From NCBI GenBank assembly GCA_964602275.1, contig CAZRQF010000003.1, forward strand, positions 1 to 47,624: a stretch of DNA of 47,624 nucleotides, in the 5' to 3' direction. Under the pieces are notes generated by a model, which worked only from the letters and a program-made list of their open reading frames with translations, made no database searches and had not been told where the DNA came from. This stretch comes from RGIG6291 sp964602275. GTDB lineage: Bacteria > Bacillota > Clostridia > TANB77 > UBA1234. Shown one piece after another: positions 34,993 through 42,936 of the stretch; position 1 is the first letter of the stretch; every line of letters begins with the position of its first letter. Both the position numbers and the translations under genes were made by a program.

Positions 34993-37900
34993 ATGAAATG
35001 GACGACAGAACAAGAACAAGCAATTGTTACTAAAGATTGTAATTTATTAGTTGCAGCTGGTGCAGGAAGTGGTAAGACGGCGGTGCTTGTTGAAAGAATA
35101 ATTAGAAAGATAACGGAAGATAATATTGATGTAGATAGATTACTCGTAGTTACTTTTACAAATGCTGCTGCAAGTGAAATGAGAGAAAGGGTAGCAGATA
35201 GGTTATATAAGCTTTTACCTACAAATCCTGAAATGCATAAGCAAATTATGCTACTTAATAAGGCGAGCATATCTACTTTACATTCTTTTTGCTTAAAGGT
35301 TATAAGGGATAATTTCTTTAAGGTGGAGTTAGATCCGAATTTTAGAATAGGCGATACTACTGAATGTGACCTTTTAAAATTTGAGTCGCTTGAAGAACTT
35401 TTAGAAGAAATTTATTCTGACGATAAAAGCGAATATGCGGAGCTTATTAATATATACACTGATAAAAAAAGTGATGATTTATTAAAAAATATAATAATGA
35501 ATGTATATAATTTTATTCAAAGTAGTCCATATCCTAATCAATGGTTAGACGAGAAGTGCGAAATGTATAATGTTTCAGAAGATATTGATTTTGGGGAAAC
35601 TAAATGGGGCGAATATTTGTTAAACTTTGCCAAGGAAGAAGTTGCAGGGCTTATTAAAGGCATAAAAGAAGTTTTAGAAGAACTATATGCGTGTGAGGAT
35701 GCTCAAAATTATATTTCGACATTAGAAGATGATGTATTTTTATTAAAATCTTTAGATAAAGTTTCTACTTGGGACGAAATGTATAATGCGATTAATAATA
35801 TAGAGTTTGGTAGGCTTAAACAGTCTAGAAAAACTACAAGTGATGTTAAAGATTTAGTAAAAAATATTCGTGATGAAATGAAAAAAACGATTGTAGACCA
35901 TTATAAACAGGATATATTTGTAGCTTCATCTGCGGATATAATTAGCGACTTAAAACTTTTATATAAATATATAAAACAAATTTCTGATTTGGTAAAAAGG
36001 TTTGAAGAGATTTATACAGTTAAGAAGCGTGAAAAAAATATTATTGATTTTAGTGATATTGAGCATTTAACTTTAAAAATATTAACCGAGAATGAAGAAG
36101 TTAGAAAGGTATATAAAGATAAGTACGAGGAAATTCTAGTTGACGAATATCAAGATAGTAACTTAATACAAGAATATATAATTAATACTATTTCTAATGA
36201 TAAGACATTTTTAGTAGGCGATGTAAAGCAAAGTATTTATAAATTTAGACAAGCCCGCCCAGAGTTATTTTTGCATAAGTATGATACATATTCTATGGAA
36301 GAAGGGGCGAATAGAAAGATATTACTTTTTAAAAATTTTAGAAGTAATAATAATATAATTGAAGCTACAAATTATATTTTTTCTAAAATAATGTCGAAAG
36401 AGCTTGGCGAAATTGAATATAACGAGCAAGAATATTTAAAGTTTGGTGCTACATATTATGAAAATGCGGGCGATGATGTTGAAATAAATTTAATTGAAAC
36501 TGCAATGCCCAAAGATGAAGAAGAAGTTAAAGACAGCACTACCGAAGAAATATATGACGAAATAAATGAAAAACCACAGCTTGAGGGAAAAGTGATTGCG
36601 AAGCGAATCAGAGAGCTTGTTGGAACATTAGATGTATACGATAAAAAATTAGAAGGATATAGAAAAGCAGAATATAAAGATATAGTGATACTACTTAGGT
36701 CTACGACGGTATATTCTGATTGCTTTATAGAAGAGCTATCAAGGCAAGATATTCCAGTATATTGTGATAAGGATATGGGCTATTTTGATTCAACAGAAGT
36801 TCAGATTGTAATGTCATTATTAAAAATAATTGATAATCCAATTCAAGATATTCCGCTTATTGCTGTTTTGCGTTCGCCTATTGGAAACTTTACAAGTGAT
36901 GAATTAGTTAGCATACGAACTATCGATCCAAATATTCCGTTTTATACTGCTATGCAAAAAGGCATAACGCAATCTTTAGGTAAGTTATCTTCCAAAATAG
37001 AAAACTTTTTAGAGAGGCTTGATAGTTGGCGTGAAAAGTCTAAATATTTGCCTTTACACGAATTTATTTGGCAATTATATGAAGAAACCGGCTATTATGA
37101 CTATACTTTTTTGCTTCCTAATGGCGAAAAGAAGCAGGCTAACCTGAAACTTTTAATAGAGCGTGCTGAAAATTACGAAAGAACAAGTTACAAGGGATTA
37201 TTTAATTTTATAAATTATATAGAAAATATAAAAACAACTAATGGAAATATGGAAAGCAGTAGAATAGTTGGCGAAAATGAAAATGTTGTTAGAATTATGA
37301 CTATTCATAAAAGTAAAGGATTAGAGTTTCCAATTGTGTTTCTTGCTGGAACTGCTAAGCGATTTAATATGAAAGAGTTCCATGAAAAAATTGTATTACA
37401 TCAAGACTGGGGATTCGGTGCTGATGTAATAAAATACGATAAAAGAATTCAATACCCAGGAATTCCAAAGCAGGCACTTATCGCAAAATCTAAACTTGAG
37501 AGTTTGTCAGAAGAAATGAGAATTTTGTATGTTGCAATGACTCGTGCAAGAGAAAAACTGATTATAACTGCTCTTACAAGTAATGCTGAAAAACTTTATG
37601 ATAAGCTTTCAGGCGAAGTTACATTGTATAAATTAATACATTCTAGTTCTTTTATAAATTGGATAGGACTTGCGGTGTTTGAAAAAAATCCAAAATGGAA
37701 AGTGAAAACTTGGTCGTATCAAGATGTACTGAATATTGAAGATGTTTCTTTTGCAGATGCTGATGGTCTTTCTAAAAATGTTGTATCAGATTCTGATGCT
37801 AGTAGTGATTACAAAAACATAGATGAACTTTTAAGCTGGAAATATCCATATAAATATGCTACTTTATTACCAACTAAAATTAGCATATCAGAGATAAAAA

Positions 37901-38469
37901 GGTTACAACAAGAAAGCGATGAGGAAAATTTTGTAAAAGGAAAAGAATTAATAGAAAAGCCAGCATTTATGGCGGATAACATACAAAGTGGTGCGAAATA
38001 TGGTACATTAATGCATTCATTAGTGCAAAACTTGAATTTTGATACTTGTAATATAGAAGAGATATTAAGTAATGCAAATATCGAAGAAAAAATGTTGGAT
38101 GTGTACAGAAATGATTTGAAAAAATTTGTTGAAAGCGACTTGTATAGAAGAATACAAAAATCAGAAAAATGCAAAAGAGAAGTATCTTTTAACTTAAATG
38201 TTCCAATAAAAGAAGTGTATACTTTAGAAGATGATGTAAAAGATAAGATAATGGTACAAGGTATAATAGACTTGTACTTTGAAGAGAAAAATGAAATTGT
38301 GCTAGTAGATTACAAAACGGACAACTGTAAAAGCGAAGAAGAATTTATAAAGCGTTACAAAGTGCAACTTGAGTATTATAGAAAAGCTTTAGAGCAAATA
38401 ACAGGAAAAAAAGTAAAAGAAACTATAATATACTCATTTAAATTGAATAAGTGCATACAACTTGCATAA
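34993..38469 (+). CDS. addA: AddAB helicase-nuclease, subunit AddA
   Basis: AddA is the 3'-5' UvrD-type helicase and nuclease partner of AddB. The 1158 residues include Walker A (AAGAGSGKTAVL near residue 20), motif II in ILVDEYQDSN, motif V/VI (TIHKSKGLEFPIVF and LYVAMTRAREKL), and a C-terminal nuclease domain with IIDLYFEE and VLVDYKTDN. The last four residues differ from what appears to be the ancestral tail: a copy of the 3' end lies at 44546-44601 with a different ending and a terminator. The gene appears to have been the integration site of a 6-kb island, with its reading frame restored by the incoming sequence. Confidence 0.95.
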   Translation: MKWTTEQEQAIVTKDCNLLVAAGAGSGKTAVLVERIIRKITEDNIDVDRLLVVTFTNAAASEMRERVADRLYKLLPTNPEMHKQIMLLNKASISTLHSFCLKVIRDNFFKVELDPNFRIGDTTECDLLKFESLEELLEEIYSDDKSEYAELINIYTDKKSDDLLKNIIMNVYNFIQSSPYPNQWLDEKCEMYNVSEDIDFGETKWGEYLLNFAKEEVAGLIKGIKEVLEELYACEDAQNYISTLEDDVFLLKSLDKVSTWDEMYNAINNIEFGRLKQSRKTTSDVKDLVKNIRDEMKKTIVDHYKQDIFVASSADIISDLKLLYKYIKQISDLVKRFEEIYTVKKREKNIIDFSDIEHLTLKILTENEEVRKVYKDKYEEILVDEYQDSNLIQEYIINTISNDKTFLVGDVKQSIYKFRQARPELFLHKYDTYSMEEGANRKILLFKNFRSNNNIIEATNYIFSKIMSKELGEIEYNEQEYLKFGATYYENAGDDVEINLIETAMPKDEEEVKDSTTEEIYDEINEKPQLEGKVIAKRIRELVGTLDVYDKKLEGYRKAEYKDIVILLRSTTVYSDCFIEELSRQDIPVYCDKDMGYFDSTEVQIVMSLLKIIDNPIQDIPLIAVLRSPIGNFTSDELVSIRTIDPNIPFYTAMQKGITQSLGKLSSKIENFLERLDSWREKSKYLPLHEFIWQLYEETGYYDYTFLLPNGEKKQANLKLLIERAENYERTSYKGLFNFINYIENIKTTNGNMESSRIVGENENVVRIMTIHKSKGLEFPIVFLAGTAKRFNMKEFHEKIVLHQDWGFGADVIKYDKRIQYPGIPKQALIAKSKLESLSEEMRILYVAMTRAREKLIITALTSNAEKLYDKLSGEVTLYKLIHSSSFINWIGLAVFEKNPKWKVKTWSYQDVLNIEDVSFADADGLSKNVVSDSDASSDYKNIDELLSWKYPYKYATLLPTKISISEIKRLQQESDEENFVKGKELIEKPAFMADNIQSGAKYGTLMHSLVQNLNFDTCNIEEILSNANIEEKMLDVYRNDLKKFVESDLYRRIQKSEKCKREVSFNLNVPIKEVYTLEDDVKDKIMVQGIIDLYFEEKNEIVLVDYKTDNCKSEEEFIKRYKVQLEYYRKALEQITGKKVKETIIYSFKLNKCIQLA
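38411..38457 (+). repeat. Left direct repeat of island (attL-like), inside addA 3' end
   Basis: This 47-base segment at the addA 3' end is identical to 44546-44592. A shorter AAATAAC match lies just upstream of both copies. The repeats bracket 6.1 kb of accessory DNA. Confidence 0.8.
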
Positions 38470-38645
38470 AATCTCCTTATATATATATTATGAACATCTA
38501 TGACATCGTTTTTATATTAGTAGGTTTGTTATTTAAATAGTATATTTTTTAAAGTGTAATTAATATATAAAAATAAGGTTATCTATTTAATAATGTATCT
38601 GTTTATTACCAAAAAAACTACCCATGCAAGAATAGAAAATAAAAT
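38470..38645. other. Gene-free AT-rich region after addA
   Basis: I see no gene, terminator or promoter in these bases. They form the left edge of the inserted island. Confidence 0.5.
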
Positions 38646-38674
38646 TTGACATATAATAAAAAATAAGTTATAAT
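38646..38674 (+). promoter_or_regulatory. Promoter of candidate antitoxin RNA
   Basis: TTGACA at 38646-38651 and TATAAT at 38669-38674 are both consensus, with an ideal 17-base spacer. It is the strongest promoter in the window, yet no protein gene with a ribosome binding site follows before the terminator 50 bases on. Confidence 0.85.
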
Positions 38675-38680
38675 TAACAT

Positions 38681-38758
38681 GGCTTTAAAGCAAACAACGA
38701 ATTTTTTCAAAGTATGTAAACAAAAAAAGACTAGGTGTACTGACCTAGTCTTTTTTTT
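38681..38758 (+). ncRNA. Candidate type I antitoxin RNA (about 78 nt)
   Basis: The predicted RNA runs from about 38681 to the terminator at 38758. It contains TTTTTTCAAAGTATGTAAAC at 38702-38721, almost the same as TTTTTCATTAGTATGTAAAC at 38831-38850, which is the complement of the toxin start region. The RNA can therefore pair with the toxin mRNA over the Shine-Dalgarno-to-start spacer (10 perfect pairs) and, after a small bulge, the last two bases of the AUG and the following A residues. It also shares the terminator hairpin in antisense with the toxin transcript. This is the layout of RNAII in the par/Fst system. Confidence 0.7.
38722..38758. terminator. Bidirectional terminator of the type I locus
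   Basis: A perfect 15-bp stem (AAAAAAAGACTAGGT with its complement) around loop GTACTG gives T7-T8 runs on both strands. It ends both the plus antitoxin RNA and the minus toxin mRNA. Confidence 0.9.
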
Positions 38759-38763
38759 GTCCG

Positions 38764-38838
38764 TTAATATACAACTTTTTCAAATACGAAAAGTATTATT
38801 AAAGTTATAATTAACACCCTAACAACTTTCTTTTTCAT
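38764..38838 (-). CDS. Candidate type I toxin, 24-residue hydrophobic peptide
   Basis: The short gene encodes MKKKVVRVLIITLIILFVFE followed by KVVY: three lysines, one membrane-spanning segment (residues about 8-19) and a charged tail, the usual shape of type I toxins such as Fst, TxpA or BsrG. AAAGGAGG at 38850-38857 lies 11 bases before the ATG. A strong minus-strand promoter at 38889-38917 drives it, and the transcript would end at the terminator only six bases beyond the stop codon. The convergent antisense RNA shares that terminator. The sequence is not one I recognise from named toxin families, so activity is inferred from architecture. Confidence 0.7.
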   Translation of the reverse strand: MKKKVVRVLIITLIILFVFEKVVY

Positions 38839-38888
38839 TAGTATGTAAACCTCCTTTCTACAAGATTTCCTTATGAAAGGATACCGCG

Positions 38889-38917
38889 ATTATATAATTT
38901 TATTGAACACAAGTCAA
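38889..38917 (-). promoter_or_regulatory. Promoter of the type I toxin, inside a 15-bp inverted repeat
   Basis: On minus, TTGACT (38912-38917) and TATAAT (38889-38894) are 17 bases apart. A perfect 15-bp inverted repeat, 38890-38904 and 38917-38931, overlaps the promoter and also creates TTGAAC/TATAAC (18-base spacer) facing right. It may be a divergent promoter or operator. Confidence 0.75.
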
Positions 38918-38937
38918 ATAAAATTATATAACCTGGG

Positions 38938-39209
38938 GCGTAGCATATGCAAAATGCCGATAATAATACACAAGGACCAGAAAATTCTAGTTTTTTTCTT
39001 TACCTAAAACAGACAACACAACTCCAACTAATAATCCTGATATATTAAAAGATACTGAATATGAATACACTAGTCAAAAAGATAAGTTACATATAGAAAG
39101 AGCAGAAGAAAAATTTGGATATACAGACGATTTTGAAAAGGCTGGATATTTAACACGGAATAGAGGCTGCTTAATTTTAGCGGAAAAGCAGACTACAACA
39201 TATACATAA
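38938..39209 (+). pseudogene. Frameshifted end of a polyvalent-protein module
   Basis: The frame reads YMQNADNNTQGPENSS, then loses one base relative to the sister copy at 40.9 kb (which reads SSSFSLPKTDN). It re-enters the frame that encodes NNPDILKDTEYEYTSQ and EEKFGYTDDFEKAGYL. That last part is typical of the linker before a D-F-S-G type segment in prophage polyvalent proteins. It ends at TAA 39207. No start codon or ribosome binding site is present, so this is a fragment. Confidence 0.6.
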
Positions 39210-39333
39210 GCGATTACAACACAATGGAAGAGTTAAACAAAGCAATAGAGAACACAATTTCAAAAGCACAAAAAGCCACAGAAAAGAGCCAAACATTGCA
39301 ATCAAAGAAAGTAACACCAAGTAATGATGTTGA
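38998..39333 (+). repeat. Polyvalent-module repeat, copy A
   Basis: A 336-base unit from CTTTACCTAAAAC to GTAATGATGTTGA, nearly identical to copy B (39888-40223) and, over its last 280 bases, to copy C (41465-41748). It contains the end of one module and the start of the next. Confidence 0.9.
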
Positions 39334-40099
39334 CAAGATAGAAAAAAATAATTACAATGATATTGCAGTAGGCGAAATCAGAGATGTACCAACTAAGGAA
39401 ATGATGTCATTATATAACGGTGGCGGATATAGAACAGACGAACAAATTTCTAGTTTGAAAGAAAGCATAAAGAAAAATGGAATTAATACTCCAATAGAAA
39501 TTGTGAAAAAGCCAAATGGAGATTATGCTATAGAAAACGGAAATCACAGATTGCAAATAGCAAACGAATTAGGAATAAAGGAAGTTCCAGTTAAATTGGT
39601 TGAAAGTTGGGAAGACATTGTTGCTAGAAAAGCAAACAAGGAGGTTAAAATTGAATATGGCGTTAACACAATTACAGAAACAGATAATACATCTAATGAA
39701 AAAAGCGGGAGTAGTAGTAGAGTGTTGCGAAACAGTGATGAGCTACCTAGAAACAGAAGAAGAACAACAAGAAATGCTGAAATTTCTATTAGCAAATCCG
39801 ACGGCAACCAACAGACAAGTAGCTTACAAAACAAAAGAACTAATAGAGAAAAGAAAAACTTAAAGAACTCAAATCAGAGTTCTTTTTCTTTACCTAAAAC
39901 AGACAACACTAATCCAACTACTAATACTGATATATTAAAAGATACAGAATATGAATACACTAGCCAAAAAGATAAGTTACATATAGAAAGAGCAGAAGAA
40001 AAATTTGGATATACAGACGATTTTGAAAAGGCTGGATATTTAACACGGAATAGAGGCTGCTTAATTTTAGCGGAAAAGCAGACTACAACATATACATAA
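39224..40099 (+). pseudogene. ParB/Srx-like domain module of a polyvalent protein
   Basis: The 291-codon frame begins in copy A (MEELNKAIENTISKAQKA, no ribosome binding site) and ends in copy B. In between is a ParB/sulfiredoxin-like nuclease domain: IAVGEIRDVPTKEMMSLY, DEQISSLKESIKKNGINTP, then ENGNHRLQIANELG with the G-x-HR box. A low-complexity linker (SSSRVLRNSDELPRNRRR) follows. Upstream of the ATG the same frame continues as SGKADYNIYISDYNT, showing that it was once part of a longer protein. Probably not translated as it stands. Confidence 0.6.
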
Positions 40100-40223
40100 G
40101 CGATTACAACACAATGGAAGAGTTAAACAAAGCAATAGAGAACACAATTTCAAAAGCACAAAAAGCCACAGAAAAGAGCCAAACATTGCAGTCAAAGAAA
40201 ATAACGCCAAGTAATGATGTTGA
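39888..40223 (+). repeat. Polyvalent-module repeat, copy B
   Basis: The same 336-base unit as copy A with only a handful of base changes, including the same internal frame break. Confidence 0.9.
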
Positions 40224-40890
40224 TACTAATGTTACTGAGCCAAGCAATAATTACCATATTAGTAAAAATTTAAGTGATGATTTGGATAATGTGTTAAGCA
40301 ATGTAAGTGAACGAAATCCCATTAAATTAAGAGATTTCACACCTGATGTTTTAGTACAAAATGGTGTAAAAAATTTACCAATGTATGAAAATCCATCTCA
40401 TATAAGAAAAAACATATTAACAGATAACGAAGCACGAGAATTGGGATTACAAATTAGTAGCAGAGACCATTATCACGGTTTAGGGAAAGAAACATATATA
40501 AAGGCAATAGACAGTTTAGATGACCCTAGAGCTATATTTAGAAATAAAAATACTGGAAATTACTTGATTTTAACTGTAGTAAAAGATAGTAATAACAATA
40601 ATATCGTTGTGCCTATCGAAATAGAAACTACTACAAAAGTGAATAATTTAACATTAGATACTAATAGAGTAAAAACCGTTTATGGCTATCAGGCACAAAA
40701 CAATATAAACTTGAATGATTACATAAAACATAACATAAAAAATAATGTATTTGAAAAGGTATATGAACAAAAAAAGAGAAAGGTACGGGCTTTAGCACCG
40801 CAACAATCTCTAAACAAAGTATACCATCAACAGATAGCACTGTCAATAACCAGTATATGTAAAATAATGGAAATAATACACAAGGGCTAG
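40114..40890 (+). pseudogene. MuF-C/nuclease-like module of a polyvalent protein
   Basis: The frame starts in copy B and carries a domain with NPIKLRDFTPDVLVQNGVKN, MYENPSHIRKNIL, then DDPRAIFRNKNTGNYLIL and VVPIEIETTTKVNN. The P-x-A-I-F-R and YLILT features resemble the C-terminal MuF-C or Barnase-EndoU-like nuclease domains of phage and polyvalent proteins. After about 40803 the frame is shifted: the alternative frame reads IPSTDSTVNNQYM, then a TAA where copy A has CAA. So the module is broken twice at its right end. Family assignment is tentative. Confidence 0.5.
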
Positions 40891-41663
40891 AAAATTCTAG
40901 TTCTTTTTCTTTGCCTAAAACAGACAACCAAGGTAGAACATTAACTAAGGAGCAACAAGAGTACTTTAAGGATAGCAAGGTTAGAGATGAAAATGGTAAT
41001 CTTTTAACAATGTACCATGGAACACCTAATGGAGAATTTACTGTGTTCAAAGATGGAAGTTATTTCACAAGCAATAAAGAGTATGCTGATATGTATCAAA
41101 ACTCAGGGGCAAGTAGTATAAGTGCAGGCAAGGTAAGTGCCACACCTAAAACATATGAAGTGTACTTAAACATAAAAAAACCATTCGATATTAACAATGC
41201 AGAAGCAAGAAATATTTATATAAACGAATATATAAAAGGTAATCATGCACTAGGCATCAATCCGTATTTATCAGATACAGAATATGACAAAATACAAAGC
41301 GTTGACTGGACAGAGGGAGAAGATTTAAGAGAATTTCTAATAGAAAATAACTATGATTATGATGGTTTAATTTTAGACGAAGGGGGTATGGGCGGTTATG
41401 GCGAAGAAGTATACAGCAGAGGCAATTCGTATGTAATATTTAATGCTAAACAAGTAAAATCAGTAGACAACACAACTCCAACTAATAATCCTGATATATT
41501 AAAAGATACTGAATATGAATACACTAGTCAAAAAGATAAGTTACATATAGAAAGAGCAGAAGAAAAATTTGGATATACAGACGATTTTGAAAAGGCTGGA
41601 TATTTAACACGGAATAGAGGCTGCTTAATTTTAGCGGAAAAGCAGACTACAACATATACATAA
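40869..41663 (+). pseudogene. ADP-ribosyltransferase-like module of a polyvalent protein
   Basis: The frame opens after an in-frame stop, reads NNGNNTQGLENSSSFSLPKT and enters an ART-PolyVal type domain: VRDENGNLLTMYHGTPNGEF, FKDGSYFTSNKEYADMY, YEVYLNIKKPFDI, then NNYDYDGLILDEGG and SYVIFNAKQVKSVDN. The YHGT, FTS and terminal Q-x-K-S elements mark this family. It ends in repeat copy C at TAA. No start codon with a ribosome binding site is seen, so although the domain itself looks intact it is probably silent unless expressed by read-through. Confidence 0.6.
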
Positions 41664-41748
41664 GCGATTACAACACAATGGAAGAGCTAAACAAAGCAAT
41701 AGAGAACACAATTTCAAAAGCACAAAAAACCATAGAAAAGAGCCAAAT
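41465..41748 (+). repeat. Polyvalent-module repeat, copy C
   Basis: A third copy of the module repeat, matching copy A from AGACAACACAACTCCAACTA on. It diverges only near its right end (AAAACCATAG, CCAAATGTTAC). Confidence 0.9.
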
Positions 41749-41761
41749 GTTACATTCTTAA
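41678..41761 (+). pseudogene. C-terminal end of the polyvalent protein
   Basis: After copy C a 27-codon frame reads MEELNKAIENTISKAQKTIE then KSQMLHS and stops. It shows that the repeated MEELNKAIEN segment is an internal or C-terminal helix of the original protein and not a true translation start. Confidence 0.55.
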
Positions 41762-41778
41762 GTAACATAACATAGAAA

Positions 41779-41855
41779 TTTATTAATGATAGTTATTTCT
41801 TTTTATTAATGATAGGTATTTCTTTTTTTATTAATGATAGGTATTTCTTTTTTTA
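41779..41855 (+). repeat. Three tandem 26-base repeats
   Basis: TTATTAATGATAGGTATTTC with a T-rich spacer is repeated three times (first copy has TTATTTC for GTATTTC). The repeats end directly at the -35 of the next promoter, so they may be regulatory. Confidence 0.75.
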
Positions 41856-41903
41856 TTGACAAGTGTAAAAAATTGTTATAAACTGTCGCCATAGTTTCGA
41901 CAG
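41856..41903 (+). promoter_or_regulatory. Promoter and dyad of the ABC exporter operon
   Basis: TTGACA at 41856-41861 is followed 17 bases on by TAAACT (41879-41884) or 15 bases on by extended TATAAA (41877-41882). CTGTCG and CGACAG (41883-41903) form a dyad at the expected transcript start. Confidence 0.65.
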
Positions 41904-41943
41904 AATTTAAAGGCTACAACTTGATTTTAAGGAGGTGTTTTTC

Positions 41944-42925
41944 ATGATACATCTGGAGAATATTTCTAAAACATTCAAAGTGGCAACTCGAAGTTCTTCA
42001 ACTAAAGATGTAATCAAGTCTTTTTTCAAGAAAGATTACAAAGAAGTTCATGCACTTACAGATGTTTCTTTTGACATTAACAAAGGAGAAATTGTAGGCT
42101 ACATAGGTCCTAATCGGTGCTGGAAAATCAACAACAATCAAAATTATGTGCGGAATACTTGTTCCAACAAACGGTGAATGCATTATAAATGGTAAAGTTC
42201 CTTACAAAGAGCGAAAAGAATATGTAAAAAACATTGGCGTTGTGTTCGGTCAACGCTCTCAATTATGGTGGGATGTTCCACCCGATGATTCATTTTATCT
42301 TTTAAAAGATATCTACAAAATTCCAAATTCGGAATTCAAAATTACCAGAGAAAAACTTATAGAAAGTTTAGATTTAAGTCAGGTTATTAATACCCCAACA
42401 AGGCAATTAAGTTTAGGTCAAAGAATGCGATGTGAAATTGCGGCATCATTACTTCATAGACCAGAAATATTGTTTTTAGATGAGCCGACTATTGGTTTAG
42501 ATGCGGTTTCTAAAATTGCTGTGAGAAAATTTGTTAAAGATTTAAACAAAGAAAATGGCACAACCGTAATTCTCACAACGCATGATATGCAAGATATTGA
42601 AGCATTAACCAACAGAATTATTTTAATTGGCAAGGGGCAAAAGCTTTATGACGGAAGCTTAGACGAAATTCGAAAACAGTATTCTTCAAAATTTATTATG
42701 AGTGTCCAGTACGAATACACAACTAACGGAATAAACATAAATAATGTTGAAGTCGTTGAAAGAAATGAGCAGAGAGCAGTTTTAAAATTCAATTCAAATA
42801 TAATTAAATTGCAAGATGTAATTAGTTTGCTAACTAAGCAAGTAAATGTTTTAGATATTCAAATTGAAAGCTCGCCAATTGAAGAAGTAATCGCCAAGAT
42901 GTATGAAGAAATGCAATTGAGTTAG
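41944..42925 (+). pseudogene. ABC transporter ATP-binding protein, frameshifted in Walker A
   Basis: Two frames together encode a normal ABC-2 export ATPase. The first gives MIHLENISKTFKVATR to VGYIGPN. The second continues from MCGILVPTNGECIINGK with FGQRSQLWWD, signature LSLGQRMRCEIA, Walker B ILFLDEPTIGLD and switch TTHD. At 42115 an extra C (AATCGGTGCTGG in place of AATGGTGCTGG) breaks the frame inside the P-loop; removing it restores GPNGAGKSTTIKIM. AAGGAGGTG precedes the ATG. As read, the protein is non-functional. A sequencing or assembly error is possible because both permeases are intact. Confidence 0.85.
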
Positions 42926-42936
42926 GAGGCGAGAAA

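Noticed and set aside
38679..38804. Plus-strand frame starting M-A-L-K-Q-T-T-N-F-F inside the candidate antitoxin RNA
   Set aside because: No ribosome binding site, and the frame crosses the terminator. The RNA is better explained as antisense to the toxin leader.
39600..39863. 87-codon frame overlapping the ParB-like fragment
   Set aside because: Starts inside the ParB-like domain in another frame and has no ribosome binding site or recognisable domain.
41762..41860. Short CRISPR-like array
   Set aside because: Units are direct tandem repeats with only T-rich joins and no unique spacers.
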